Part shown: positions 50,767 through 59,831 of the stretch, one piece after another
Numbering within the stretch: the stretch's first letter is position 1
Layout of the letters: each line of letters starts with the position of its first letter
Assembly (NCBI RefSeq): GCF_021390435.2
Contig: NZ_JAJVCN010000002.1
Span: 62,001-126,000, forward strand
From: Kibdelosporangium philippinense
GTDB taxonomy: Bacteria > Actinomycetota > Actinomycetes > Mycobacteriales > Pseudonocardiaceae
Direction: 5' to 3'
Length of the DNA stretch: 64,000 nucleotides
Position numbers and translations under genes: made by a program
The notes under the pieces: model-generated
The model's database searches: none
Seen by the model: only the letters and a program-made list of their open reading frames with translations
Told to the model about the DNA's origin: nothing

Positions 50767-51555
50767 CTAACTGACGCAGGCCTGTTGGTCCGTGAGCAAA
50801 CTGATGCTGCTCACTTTCCCTGCGGCGAAGCCGAATTTGTATATCGCGGCCGCGTTCGTAGGCACCTTTGCCGATGTGCCGTCGAAGTCGGCGTACGCGG
50901 CTTCGACCGATTCCGTCGTTGAGCCGATGCCGACGCGTTCCGGTGTGGCGACGCCACCCCGCATCACAAAGCCGACAACGCCTTTGTCTGCCGACAACCA
51001 CACGGTTCCCGATGCCGTCTTCAGGCTGTACGAGATGCAGCCGGGGTTTGGTTTCGGGGGCCCTTGCACTTGGCCCGTCGCGAACAGTTCTTCTTCGGTC
51101 ATACCGAGCGCCATGTTCGCGAAGCCTCGCGGGCCCAGTTGCGCTCCTGGCGCGACGGGCGGCAGTGTCGATGTTGGCGGCATCGTCGTTGGCCTGCTGC
51201 TGTTTCCGGATGTTTCCGGCGTGAGGGGCCTTGTCTCGACCGGCGACGACGTGGGCAGGGCCGTCGGCTCGCCAGGCGCGCCGGTTGGCGGGACTCCTGA
51301 CGACGACGAGGAGTTGTCGACCGGAAGCGGAGGTTGATCAGCGGTCTGTGACGACGTCGGACCTGGCTGTGCCAGCACAAACGCACCGCCTGCGAGCAAT
51401 GCCGCGCTCAGCACTCCGGCTGCGGACATCGCCGCGACGCGGCGGCGCTTCACTCGCTTGGCGCCTTGGACGACGTGTGTGTCGGCGTCCGGGGCGACAC
51501 GTATGTCCAGGCGTTCGTCCTTGAACAGGCGGTTCAGCTCGTCGTCCAGATCCAT
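50767..51555 (-). CDS. Membrane-anchored sigma-associated protein (probable anti-sigma partner)
   Basis: 262 residues. N-terminal cytosolic part (MDLDDELNRLFKDERLDIRV), one transmembrane helix near residues 42-62 (AAMSAAGVLSAALLAGGAFV), a Pro/Ser/Thr-rich linker and an exported C-terminal domain with paired Cys (PNPGCISYSL ... TDQQACVS). The gene begins two bases after the sigma gene stop, so it is probably its membrane partner, though no zinc anti-sigma motif (HxxxCxxC) is seen. Confidence 0.8.
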   Translation of the reverse strand: MDLDDELNRLFKDERLDIRVAPDADTHVVQGAKRVKRRRVAAMSAAGVLSAALLAGGAFVLAQPGPTSSQTADQPPLPVDNSSSSSGVPPTGAPGEPTALPTSSPVETRPLTPETSGNSSRPTTMPPTSTLPPVAPGAQLGPRGFANMALGMTEEELFATGQVQGPPKPNPGCISYSLKTASGTVWLSADKGVVGFVMRGGVATPERVGIGSTTESVEAAYADFDGTSAKVPTNAAAIYKFGFAAGKVSSISLLTDQQACVS

Positions 51556-51556
51556 C

Positions 51557-52087
51557 TCAACACCTCCCTTCCTCGGTCGCCTGCAGGCGGTTTCGCAATG
51601 TCGCCATCGCTTTGCTCGCCTGGCTCTTCACCGTCCCCGCGCTCACTCCGAGGGTTGTGGCGATCTCCGCCTCCGAGAGGCCTTCGTAGTAGCGCAGCAC
51701 TATTACCGCACGTTGCCTCGGTGGCAGTGCACGCAGTGCCTGCCAGAGGGGCTCGTTGTCAAACGGGTCTCGGGCCGCCACCGCCGCGATGTCAGGCAGT
51801 TCGGCGACAAGACTTTCCTTCCGGGTGCGGCGCCACCTGCTGATGTGCGTGTTCGCCATGGCGCGGCGGGTATAGGCGAGCGGGTCGCCGGTGTTCTTGA
51901 CAACGCGCGCCCACCTCGAACCGATCTTCTCTAACACGGTCTGCACCAAGTCAGCCGCGTCGTGCGGATTGCCGGTGAGCGCGTGGCCGTAGCGGAGCAG
52001 TCCGGGCAACGCGGCCCGGACGAACTCGCCAAAGTCATCCACGGCGTGGCTCTCCCCCAGATCGGGATTGAGCATTCCCACCGTCAC
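51557..52087 (-). CDS. SigE-family ECF sigma factor
   Basis: 176 residues. Region 2: FGEFVRAALPGLLRYGHALT and PHDAADLVQTVLEKIGSRW; region 4: LPPRQRAVIVLRYYEGLSEA, then EIATTLGVSAGTVKSQASKA. This is the streptomycete SigE-like subgroup whose partner is commonly the next gene. GTG start at 52087 (an ATG at 52075 is possible). Probably answers to an envelope signal through the membrane protein encoded downstream. Confidence 0.93.
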   Translation of the reverse strand: MTVGMLNPDLGESHAVDDFGEFVRAALPGLLRYGHALTGNPHDAADLVQTVLEKIGSRWARVVKNTGDPLAYTRRAMANTHISRWRRTRKESLVAELPDIAAVAARDPFDNEPLWQALRALPPRQRAVIVLRYYEGLSEAEIATTLGVSAGTVKSQASKAMATLRNRLQATEEGRC

Positions 52088-52132
52088 ACGCAGAACACGC
52101 CCAAGGCCGCGCAGGGGTTGCCTCGAGATCCA

Positions 52133-52477
52133 TCACGAATTCGCCAGCACCTCGGGCAACGCGAAAATCCCGTCTGGACCTGGCGGGAAGTCGATGACGT
52201 CGACAACCGCGTCCTGGTTGATCGGCCCGTAGACGTGCGGGAACCATGGGCCGTCGGGCGGCCCGACGGCTGGACGCTCCCACCTCACTGGAGCGTCCAG
52301 CCGAGCCGGGTCGATCACCAGCAGCACCAGATCGGTCCGCCCGCTGAACAGCAGGTTCGCCGGCAGGTGCACAGTGCCGAAATCCGAGCAGTGGATGAAG
52401 CCTTCGACGTCCAGCGACTCCGCGCGGTACACGTCGTGCGGTGGCCATTCGTCCCGGCCACACATGTGCAGAATCAC
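52133..52477 (-). CDS. DUF952-domain protein
   Basis: 114 residues beginning VILHMCGRDEWPPHDVYRAE, typical of DUF952, followed by GFIHCSDFGTVHLPANLLF (conserved HCS) and LVIDPARLDAPVRWERP, FPHVYGPINQDAVV. Small glutathione-transferase- or ADP-ribosyl-like fold; function unknown. GTG 52477 overlaps the stop of the SEC-C gene (GTGA), so it is translated from the same operon. Confidence 0.88.
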   Translation of the reverse strand: MILHMCGRDEWPPHDVYRAESLDVEGFIHCSDFGTVHLPANLLFSGRTDLVLLVIDPARLDAPVRWERPAVGPPDGPWFPHVYGPINQDAVVDVIDFPPGPDGIFALPEVLANS

Positions 52478-53427
52478 CGGATAGTGACCTGCCGGCCGAT
52501 GAGACCGTCCCTGGCGCGCCGCTCGTCGCTGGTCAGCGGCTTGTCCACGAGTGCTTCGGTCAACCGCGCGCCGAGCTCGGCGACCGGCTTCTCCCACTCG
52601 CGCGAGTGCATCTCGTTGTCCAGGTCCCACACCGGTACGAGCAGGCCGTGCGCACGGAAGGAGCCCGCGTACTTCGAGCCCTCGCCGAGGGACAGGCCGC
52701 CAGCGGCGCTGAGCCTGGCCAGCGCGGCCATCAACGCTTCCTCGGGCTCGGGGCGGACCCAACGCAGGTATGCCTTGTCGCCAGCGAGGGTCCAGTACGC
52801 CGCATCGCCCACACGCTGGGTCGGCATGATCGCCTCGTTGGCGCGCTCAAGCGACAGGGCAACGTCGCCGGTCGGCTCGACGTCCTGGGCCAGCCACCAG
52901 TTGAAGTTGTCGTGGATTTCCGGCTCGAACGGCGCGTCCACGTCGAGGATGTCCTGCAGCCGCTCGGTGTGCTCGTCGTCCTGGTTGACCACGCTCAGCA
53001 CGTCGCCCGGCTCCGCGTCCTGCGTCCACTGGATCGCCCTGGCGACGTCCCGGCTGATGTCCAGCGAGCGGGTCTGCACCTGCAGTCCGATGAACGCGGC
53101 TTCGCTGTCGTCACCACGAACCAGGCCCGCGGACGCCAGCGGCAGCACAGTGCCCAGCGTGACCGCGCGCTTCGGGTCCTTCGCGAGCTTCAGTTGCACG
53201 GTGGCCGACGGCACGAATTCACGCAGCGCGACCAGCTCGCACTCACCGGCAAGACCTTCGAACGGCCGCGCGACGGCGACCTCGGTGACTCCGCCCGGCG
53301 CGCCGTGGCACGCCTTGTAACGCTTGCCTGAGCCGCACGGGCACGCCTGGCGCGGGTTGATCCCCTCGTCACCGGCTGCCGAACGCCGTGCTCTCCTGGC
53401 CTGCTTCGCCCCGGCGCCCTTGCCCAC
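52474..53427 (-). CDS. SEC-C motif protein (DUF5926)
   Basis: 317 residues. The N-terminus is basic and carries a SEC-C zinc motif (QACPCGSGKRYKACHGAPGG), the rest matches the actinobacterial DUF5926 type (FEPEIHDNFNWWLAQDVEPT; YWTLAGDKAYLRWVRPEPEE; LVPVWDLDNEM). Cytosolic; probably nucleic-acid- or ribosome-associated by its basic zinc end, function unknown. Middle gene of the GDPD - DUF5926 - DUF952 operon. Confidence 0.88.
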   Translation of the reverse strand: MGKGAGAKQARRARRSAAGDEGINPRQACPCGSGKRYKACHGAPGGVTEVAVARPFEGLAGECELVALREFVPSATVQLKLAKDPKRAVTLGTVLPLASAGLVRGDDSEAAFIGLQVQTRSLDISRDVARAIQWTQDAEPGDVLSVVNQDDEHTERLQDILDVDAPFEPEIHDNFNWWLAQDVEPTGDVALSLERANEAIMPTQRVGDAAYWTLAGDKAYLRWVRPEPEEALMAALARLSAAGGLSLGEGSKYAGSFRAHGLLVPVWDLDNEMHSREWEKPVAELGARLTEALVDKPLTSDERRARDGLIGRQVTIR

Positions 53428-53436
53428 AACAACTCC

Positions 53437-54165
53437 CTATCTCGACGGTTCGGACTCCGGGACCGTACCGCGCAGTACTTCCAAGGTCGCGGCGGGCTTG
53501 TTGGTCGCGATGAACCGTACGCCGATCTGTTGGCACAGCCGGATGTCCGCTGGCTCGTCCACCGTCCAGCAATACACCGGCCGCCCTGCCCGTTCCACGA
53601 ATCCGGGGTCCGCGCGCAGGCGTTCGATGGACGGGCCCAGGTAGTCGCCGATCCGCGGGACCATGCGGGTTCCGACGAGCATCACGGTCGGCAGTTGCGG
53701 CGCGTGCCGCTGGACCCTGCGAATCGCCTGGGTGGAGAAGGACATCACCACGACCGGTGACTCTTCTTTGCTGGACGGCCTGGCCAGGCCGTGTCTGGCG
53801 AGCAGGGCGACGAGTTTTGCCTCGACGAGCCCGCCGTAGCGGACTGGGTGCTTGGTCTCGACGAACAGCCGCACGCCTGGCGGGCGCATTTCCAGCAACG
53901 TGTCCAGCCGCAGCACGCCAGGCTGGGCATCGCCCCAGCTCAGCTCGTCGAGCTGGGCGATGGTCATGGTGCTGACCACACCAGTGCCTGACGACGTCCG
54001 GTCGACGCGGCGGTCGTGTACGCAGACGAGCTCGCCGTCCTTGGTCAGCCGGACGTCGCATTCCAGGCCCATGGCCCGCTGCTGCAGCGCGAGCTCGTAC
54101 GCGGCGAGCGTGTGCTCGGCCAGGTCAGCGGAGGCACCTCGGTGTGCGACGACTTCTGGCAACAC
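53437..54165 (-). CDS. Glycerophosphodiester phosphodiesterase
   Basis: 242 residues with GDPD motifs: VVAHRGASADLAEHTLAAY, GLECDVRLTKDGELVCVHDRRV (catalytic Glu/Asp/His), LFVETKHPV, and a C-terminal YCWTVDEPADIRLCQQIGV. It hydrolyses glycerophosphodiesters such as deacylated phospholipids; no signal peptide, so cytosolic. GTG 54165 gives the family-like start; the frame is open further upstream only as antisense to the P450 gene. Divergent from the P450. Confidence 0.93.
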   Translation of the reverse strand: MLPEVVAHRGASADLAEHTLAAYELALQQRAMGLECDVRLTKDGELVCVHDRRVDRTSSGTGVVSTMTIAQLDELSWGDAQPGVLRLDTLLEMRPPGVRLFVETKHPVRYGGLVEAKLVALLARHGLARPSSKEESPVVVMSFSTQAIRRVQRHAPQLPTVMLVGTRMVPRIGDYLGPSIERLRADPGFVERAGRPVYCWTVDEPADIRLCQQIGVRFIATNKPAATLEVLRGTVPESEPSR

Positions 54166-54226
54166 GCCGTGATCGTCGCACGGGTGACCTAGCAACGGTG
54201 TGAACTGCGGACATACGGTTGCTGAC

Positions 54227-55381
54227 ATGCCGTTTGACCCTCGGGACCCAGATTTCGTCGCCGATCCGTACCCGACGTTCGCAGCGTTGCGTGACCAAGC
54301 CCAGGTCCACGTACATCCTGATCTTGGGATCGCGGTCGCGGTGTCGCATGCCGCGAGCTCCGAGGTGCTGCGCAACCGGGGTCTCGGCCGGATCTGGCGG
54401 GACGCCACTCCGGTCGAGCAGTTCACGTCGTTCAACCTGCTGCACCGCAACTCTTTGCTGGAGAACGAGCCGCCGACGCACACCAGACTGCGCAGGCTTG
54501 TCTCGGCCGCGTTCGGGCGTGGGCACACCGAACGGCTGCGCCCGTGGGTCAACGAACTGGCCGGACAACTCGTCGACGACCTGAAAGGCGGGGGTGACCT
54601 GCTGGAGAAGCTGGCCGCGCCACTACCGGTCGAGGTAATCGCCGAGCTGCTCGGCGTGCCCAAGGCCGACCGGCCGAAGCTCGTGCCGTGGTCGAACGCG
54701 ATCGTGAAGATGTACGAATACGGCCTGCCCGACCAGGCCCGGCGTGAGGCCGAGGAGGCTGCCAGCGAGTTCGTGGCGTACTTGCGAGAACTCGCCAACG
54801 ATCCGGCGCCGGACAGCCTGATCAACGACCTGGTCGCGGCGCACGACGGCGAGAAGCTGGATCAGGACGAGCTGGTCGCAACTGCCGTGCTGTTCCTGAT
54901 GGCCGGTCATGAGGCGACGGTCAACGTGATCGGCAACGGCGTGCTCGCGCTGATGCGCAACCGGGCGCAATGGCAGCGTCTGCTCGACGATCCTTCATTG
55001 CTGCCAACGGCTGTGGAAGAGCTGATCCGGTACGACGCACCGCTGCAGATGTTCGAACGCACGGCAACCGAAGAGGTCACGATCGCGGGCCACACCCTCA
55101 AGCCGGGCGAGAAGATCGCCGCTTTGCTCGGCGCGGCCGCGCGTGACCCGGAGGTCTTCGAGCAGCCCGATGTGCTCGACGTCGGCCGCAATCCCAACCC
55201 GCACCTGGGTTTCGGCGCCGGAATCCACTACTGCGTCGGCGCGCCGCTCGCCCGCGTCGAGATCATGGCCGCGCTGCAGGCGCTGACCACGCGGATGCCG
55301 GATCTGGCGCTGGACGGCGAGCCTGAACGGCGCCCAGAGTTCGTGATCAGAGGCCTGCGCACGCTCCCAGTGATCGGTTAA
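54227..55381 (+). CDS. Cytochrome P450
   Basis: 384 residues, soluble bacterial type. I-helix LFLMAGHEATVNVIGNG, ExxR in AVEELIRYDAPLQMFERTAT, haem loop HLGFGAGIHYCVGAPLAR with the Cys ligand. ATG 54227 gives MPFDPRDPDFVADPYPTFA, a normal P450 start. No ferredoxin gene adjacent. Resembles the CYP107-like actinobacterial families; substrate unknown. Confidence 0.95.
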   Translation: MPFDPRDPDFVADPYPTFAALRDQAQVHVHPDLGIAVAVSHAASSEVLRNRGLGRIWRDATPVEQFTSFNLLHRNSLLENEPPTHTRLRRLVSAAFGRGHTERLRPWVNELAGQLVDDLKGGGDLLEKLAAPLPVEVIAELLGVPKADRPKLVPWSNAIVKMYEYGLPDQARREAEEAASEFVAYLRELANDPAPDSLINDLVAAHDGEKLDQDELVATAVLFLMAGHEATVNVIGNGVLALMRNRAQWQRLLDDPSLLPTAVEELIRYDAPLQMFERTATEEVTIAGHTLKPGEKIAALLGAAARDPEVFEQPDVLDVGRNPNPHLGFGAGIHYCVGAPLARVEIMAALQALTTRMPDLALDGEPERRPEFVIRGLRTLPVIG

Positions 55382-55460
55382 CTACCTACCGACGCGTCAG
55401 GTCACGGTTCGGCCTGATGCTTGCTCGGCCGAGAGCCACGGAGCTACCTTCCGATATGTC

Positions 55461-55474
55461 GTGATCTAGATCAC
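55461..55474. promoter_or_regulatory. CRP-type palindrome before the liv operon
   Basis: GTGATCTAGATCAC is a perfect 14-bp palindrome identical to the core of the CRP/FNR-family consensus (TGTGATCTAGATCACA). It is 39 bases before livF ATG and the only site of this kind I found in the window. cAMP-CRP control of the uptake operon is likely. Confidence 0.72.
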
Positions 55475-55512
55475 TACGCCCGGTTTGCCGCCGTCGCAAA
55501 GGAAGGGCGCGG

Positions 55513-56295
55513 ATGCTGTCGGTCAGCAACCTGGAAGTTGTCTACGACGACGTTGTCCTGGTCTTACGCGGCTTGAGCCTGGAAGTGCCAGCCGGGTCGA
55601 TCGTGGCGGTGCTCGGCGCGAACGGCGCGGGAAAGACAACGTTGCTGCGTGCGGTCACCGGCTTGCTCGTCCCACATCGCGGCAAGATCACCAAGGGCAC
55701 GGTCCGGCTCGACGGCGACGACATCACCGGCGCCGACCCGGCCAAGATCGTCCGCAAAGGCATCGCGCAGGTGCTCGAAGGCCGCAGGGTGTTCGCCGAG
55801 ATCACGGTGGACGAGAACCTCAGGGCCGGTGCGTACACGCGACGATCGCGCGCCGAGGTCAAAGAGTCCTACGCCCGCGTGCTCGATCTGTTCCCGGTGC
55901 TGGCCAATCGCCGGAAATCCATCGCCGGGTACCTGTCCGGCGGCGAGCAGCAAATGCTCGCGATCGGCCGTGCGCTGATGGCCTCACCTCGGCTGCTCCT
56001 GCTGGACGAGCCGTCGCTGGGGTTGGCGCCACGGCTGGTCGAACAGGTCCGCGACATCATCGTGCAGATCAACCAGCAGGGCACGAGCGTGCTGCTGATC
56101 GAGCAGAACGCGGTGATGGCGCTGGCGATCGCGAACTCGGGCTACGTGCTGGAGAGCGGCAAGGTCGTCAAGGACGGGCCGGCCGCGGATCTGCTTGCCG
56201 ACGAGGACATCCGCGAGTTCTACCTGGGTTCCGGCGAGCGGCGGTCGTTCGCTGACATCAAGAGCTACCGCAGGAGGAAGCGTTGGAGCGCCTGA
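55513..56295 (+). CDS. livF: Branched-chain-type ABC transporter ATPase LivF
   Basis: 260 residues: Walker A VLGANGAGKTTLLRAVTG, signature YLSGGEQQMLAIGRALM, Walker B LLLLDEPSLGLAPRLVEQV, H-switch replaced as usual for LivF (VLLIEQNAVMAL). First gene of the uptake operon; GGAAGG before the ATG. The end overlaps livG by 13 bases. Confidence 0.95.
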   Translation: MLSVSNLEVVYDDVVLVLRGLSLEVPAGSIVAVLGANGAGKTTLLRAVTGLLVPHRGKITKGTVRLDGDDITGADPAKIVRKGIAQVLEGRRVFAEITVDENLRAGAYTRRSRAEVKESYARVLDLFPVLANRRKSIAGYLSGGEQQMLAIGRALMASPRLLLLDEPSLGLAPRLVEQVRDIIVQINQQGTSVLLIEQNAVMALAIANSGYVLESGKVVKDGPAADLLADEDIREFYLGSGERRSFADIKSYRRRKRWSA

Positions 56296-57059
56296 CGCCT
56301 TTACTTGAGGTGCGGGACCTGGTGTTGCGGTTCGGCGGCGTGACCGCGCTGGACGGGGTGAGCTTCGACGTCGGCGCGGGCGAGCTCTACGCGATCATCG
56401 GGCCGAACGGCGCCGGGAAAACGTCGATATTCAACTGTCTCAACGGTGTCTACAAGCCGCAGCAGGGCACGATCACGCTGGACGGGACGGCGCTGACCGG
56501 CAGGTCGCCCGCGGCGATCGCGTCTTTGGGCGTGGCGCGGACGTTTCAGAACCTGGGGCTGTTCGAGCACCTGAGTCTGATCGACAACCTGATGCTCGGG
56601 CGTCATCACCTGATGCGGACCGGGATGGTGTCCGGGATGCTGTGGTGGGGCAGGGCGAAACGCGAGGAACTGGCGCATCGCGAGGCCGTCGAGTCGATCA
56701 TCGAACTGCTTGAGCTGGAGTCATATCGCCGGATGCCCGCCGGTTTGTTGCCTTACGGCGTGGCGAAACGCGCCGAACTCGGCCGAGCTTTGGCGATGGA
56801 GCCGACGCTGCTGTTGCTGGACGAGCCCGTGGCTGGCATGAACCTCGAAGAGACCGAGGACATGGCGCGGTATCTGACCGAGGTACGCAGGCAGCTGCCG
56901 CTGACGATGATCCTGGTCGAGCACGACATGCGGCTGGTGATGGACCTGGCCACGCAAGTGCTCGCGTTGGACTTCGGTGTGGTGATCGCGTCCGGGACAC
57001 CGGCGCAGGTGCAGGACGATCCGCAGGTCATCGAGGCATATTTGGGCGGTGCGGCATGA
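56283..57059 (+). CDS. livG: Branched-chain-type ABC transporter ATPase LivG
   Basis: 258 residues from TTG 56283, preceded by AGGAGG inside livF. Walker A IGPNGAGKTSIFNCLNG, Q-loop VARTFQNLGLFEHLSLIDN (LivG hallmark), signature-position LLPYGVAKRAELGRALAME (LxYGxxKR form, degenerate as usual for LivG), Walker B LLLLDEPVAGMNLEETEDM. The stop overlaps the ligase ATG by ATGA. Confidence 0.95.
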   Translation: MERLTPLLEVRDLVLRFGGVTALDGVSFDVGAGELYAIIGPNGAGKTSIFNCLNGVYKPQQGTITLDGTALTGRSPAAIASLGVARTFQNLGLFEHLSLIDNLMLGRHHLMRTGMVSGMLWWGRAKREELAHREAVESIIELLELESYRRMPAGLLPYGVAKRAELGRALAMEPTLLLLDEPVAGMNLEETEDMARYLTEVRRQLPLTMILVEHDMRLVMDLATQVLALDFGVVIASGTPAQVQDDPQVIEAYLGGAA

Positions 57060-58852
57060 GTGCGACACTACAGCAGTCCAATGTCGACATATCAACTCTG
57101 CCTGCTCGGTTGCTGGAGCTGGCTTCTACACATCCGCGCGACGTTGCTTTGCGCCACAAGCATTGGGGCCGGTGGCGTGAGACAACGTGGTCGGAGTACG
57201 CCGCTCAGGTCGCGCGGGTGGCTGCTGGTTTGCGTTCATTGGGCGTGGAACCTGGTTCCAGGGTCGCGATCCACTCGGAGAACCGTCCTGAGTGGGTGAT
57301 CGCCGACCTTGCCGCTCAGGGGCTCGGCGCGGTGACCGTGGGGATCTATCCGACGTCCCCTGCCTCTGAGATCTCCTATGTGCTTGCGCACGCGGCCGTA
57401 TCGGTGCTGATCACCGAGGATGAAGAGCAGCTGGACAAGGTGCTGTCGGTGCACGCGGATCTGCCTGCGTTGCAACACATCGTGGTGATCGATCCGCGTG
57501 GGGTGCGGCACGACAAGATCATGACGTTCGCGGACCTGATGGCTTCATCGGATTCTTCGTTCGCGGACTCGGTGTCCGCTTTGGATCCGTCATCGCCCGC
57601 GATCCTGGTGTACACATCGGGAACGACCGGTCCGCCCAAGGGCGCTTTGATCTCACACGCCAACTTGGTCGCCTCGGCCAAGACCTTCGTCCCGTCGCTC
57701 GGCGCAGGCATGCGCGATGAGGTGCTGAGTTACCTGCCGTTGTGTCACGTCGCCGAGCGACTGATCTCGGTGATCGACGCCGTGTGGGCCGGGTCGACCG
57801 TGAACTTCGGTGAGGGCGGCGATGCGTTCCCCCAGGACCTTCGGGACGTGCAGCCCACGGTTTTCCTTGGGGTACCGCGGGTCTGGGAAAAGATGATGGC
57901 CGGGGTCGAGATCCGGATGAGCGACGCTTCGTGGCTCAAACGTGCGGTTTACCGGCTTTGCCTTGCCCAGGGTGCCCGGATCGCGCCACGCCGGATGGCC
58001 GGGCGGACTTCTCTCGTGGACAAACTAGTGCTTGGTTTGTGCGAGCTGCTGGTGTTCCGGGCATTGCGCCTGAAGCTCGGGATGTCGCGTGTCCGCGTGC
58101 CCATCTCCGGCGCCGCCCCGATCGCCCCGCGAGTGCTGGAATTCCTGTGGGCAATCGGAATCCCGGTACTTGAAGGCTACGGACAAACCGAGAACACCGC
58201 GATCTGCACCCTGACCACACCTGGCGACGTCCGACTTGGCACGGTCGGACGCGCTTTGCCCGGCGTGGAACTGAAGATCGCCGCCGACGGCGAGATCCTG
58301 ACGCGGTCTTCCGGGGTCTTCCAGGGCTACCTCAACGATCCCGCCGCTACCGCCGACACCGTGGACGCGGACGGCTGGCTGCACACCGGAGACGTCGGTG
58401 AACTGTCCGACGACGGCTTCTTGACCATCACCGACCGCAAGCGAGACATCATCATCACGGCCGGTGGCAAGAACATCTCACCATCGGAAATCGAAAACCT
58501 GCTCAAGGTCTCGCCTTTCGTGCGTGAGGCCGTGGTGATCGGCGACCGCCGCAAATACCTGACCGCGCTGATCGGAATCGAACTCGACACCGTCGGCAAC
58601 TGGGCAACCCGCCGCGACCTTGCTTACACGACTTACGCGGACCTGTCCGACAAGCCAGAGGTGTACGCGCTGATCAGAAATGTGGTCAGTGCGGCCAACA
58701 AGGAACTGTCACAGGTCGAACAGGTGAAGCGATTCGTCCTGATCACCAAGGAACTCGACCACGAGGACGGCGAGTTGACCGCAACCCAAAAGGTGAAGCG
58801 CACAGCGATCGAACGCGCCTTCCACGCCGAGATCGAGGCGATGTACCAATGA
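57056..58852 (+). CDS. AMP-forming acyl-CoA synthetase (long-chain FadD15-like)
   Basis: 598 residues. AMP-binding motif LVYTSGTTGPPKGALISHAN near residue 183, adenylation motif GYGQTEN, WLHTGDVGELSDDGFLTITD and the C-terminal DRKRDIIITAGGKNISPSEI. Activates a carboxylic acid to its CoA ester. Sitting inside an ABC uptake operon, it probably activates the imported substrate, arguing for a fatty, aromatic or branched acid rather than an amino acid. ATGA coupling to livG. Confidence 0.94.
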   Translation: MSATLQQSNVDISTLPARLLELASTHPRDVALRHKHWGRWRETTWSEYAAQVARVAAGLRSLGVEPGSRVAIHSENRPEWVIADLAAQGLGAVTVGIYPTSPASEISYVLAHAAVSVLITEDEEQLDKVLSVHADLPALQHIVVIDPRGVRHDKIMTFADLMASSDSSFADSVSALDPSSPAILVYTSGTTGPPKGALISHANLVASAKTFVPSLGAGMRDEVLSYLPLCHVAERLISVIDAVWAGSTVNFGEGGDAFPQDLRDVQPTVFLGVPRVWEKMMAGVEIRMSDASWLKRAVYRLCLAQGARIAPRRMAGRTSLVDKLVLGLCELLVFRALRLKLGMSRVRVPISGAAPIAPRVLEFLWAIGIPVLEGYGQTENTAICTLTTPGDVRLGTVGRALPGVELKIAADGEILTRSSGVFQGYLNDPAATADTVDADGWLHTGDVGELSDDGFLTITDRKRDIIITAGGKNISPSEIENLLKVSPFVREAVVIGDRRKYLTALIGIELDTVGNWATRRDLAYTTYADLSDKPEVYALIRNVVSAANKELSQVEQVKRFVLITKELDHEDGELTATQKVKRTAIERAFHAEIEAMYQ

Positions 58853-58866
58853 AAGCCCAGGAAAAG

Positions 58867-58912
58867 CTCGTGAGTGGTTATGCGTGTTCTAACCCTCATA
58901 ACCACTCACGAG
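58867..58912. repeat. Intra-operon palindrome, relative of the one at 37.7/39.3 kb
   Basis: CTCGTGAGTGGTTATG (58867-58882) pairs perfectly with CATAACCACTCACGAG (58897-58912) around a 14-base loop that contains GTTCTAAC. The 44 bases 58868-58911 have the same plan as the split palindrome: TCGTGAGTG, nine variable bases, GTTCTAAC, nine variable bases, CACTCACGA. It lies in the 82-base gap between the ligase and livH, so it may attenuate or process the operon mRNA. Confidence 0.85.
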
Positions 58913-58934
58913 GAGCACGCTGGGAGTTTGCCGT

Positions 58935-59831
58935 ATGACCGCCTTCTTGCAGAACTGCTTCGCTGGGTTGGCCCTGGGCTCAACGTATGCCTTGGTGGCG
59001 CTTGGGTTCGTGGTCATCTTCAAGTCGACCGGCGTCATCAACTTCGCGCAGGGCGGGTTGCTCGCGCTCGGCGCGTACCTCGGCTACACCTTCTCCAACA
59101 ACCTTGTGCTCGCCTTCGGGATCGCGATCCTGCTGGCGTGCCTGGCCGCGGCCCTGGTGGGCGCTGGCTTCGAGCGGATTGTGCTCAGGCGAATGGTGGG
59201 GCAACCGCCCTTCGCGGTCATCATGATCACCATCGGGCTGCTGTTCATTCTCGAGCCGGTGATCACCGCGATCTGGGGGTTCGACAACCTGCAGGTCCGC
59301 AATCCCTGGAACATCAACACCGTCGAGGTTGGCGGGTTGGTGTTCGGCGTGAAGGACCTGTGGACGATCGGGCTCACCGCGGCCGTTGTCGTCGGGTTCT
59401 TCCTGTTCTTCAAATTCTCTCCGCTCGGATTGGCGATGCGGGTGACGGCCTTCGATCCCGAAGCCGCCTTGGCGCAGGGCATCAGTGCCAAGAAGGTCTA
59501 CGCGGTGTCGTGGGCGATCGCCGCTGCTCTTGCCGCGTTGGCTGGGATTGCGATGGCGGCGGGGCCGGGCGGGTTGAGTCCGTCGATCGGGTTCATCGCT
59601 TTGGCCGCTTTTCCGGCGATGATCGTCGGTGGGATGGATTCGCCCGCCGGCGCCGTACTCGGTGGGTTGGTGATTGGGCTTGCTGAGGCGTTGACCCGCG
59701 GCTACCAGGACCAGTTGTTCTCGTGGGCCGGGGACAACGTCTCCATCATCGTTCCCTACCTGCTGATGATCGTGATTCTGCTGATTCGACCATACGGTCT
59801 ACTTGGGACGAAGGACGTGAGGCGAGTCTGA
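58935..59831 (+). CDS. livH: Branched-chain-type ABC permease LivH
   Basis: 298 residues, about eight hydrophobic helices; starts NCFAGLALGSTYALVALGFV, with the family pattern FKSTGVINFAQGGLLALGAY and the permease loop MRVTAFDPEAALAQGISAKK. Forms the channel with LivM. The stop overlaps the livM ATG (TGATG). Confidence 0.95.
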   Translation: MTAFLQNCFAGLALGSTYALVALGFVVIFKSTGVINFAQGGLLALGAYLGYTFSNNLVLAFGIAILLACLAAALVGAGFERIVLRRMVGQPPFAVIMITIGLLFILEPVITAIWGFDNLQVRNPWNINTVEVGGLVFGVKDLWTIGLTAAVVVGFFLFFKFSPLGLAMRVTAFDPEAALAQGISAKKVYAVSWAIAAALAALAGIAMAAGPGGLSPSIGFIALAAFPAMIVGGMDSPAGAVLGGLVIGLAEALTRGYQDQLFSWAGDNVSIIVPYLLMIVILLIRPYGLLGTKDVRRV

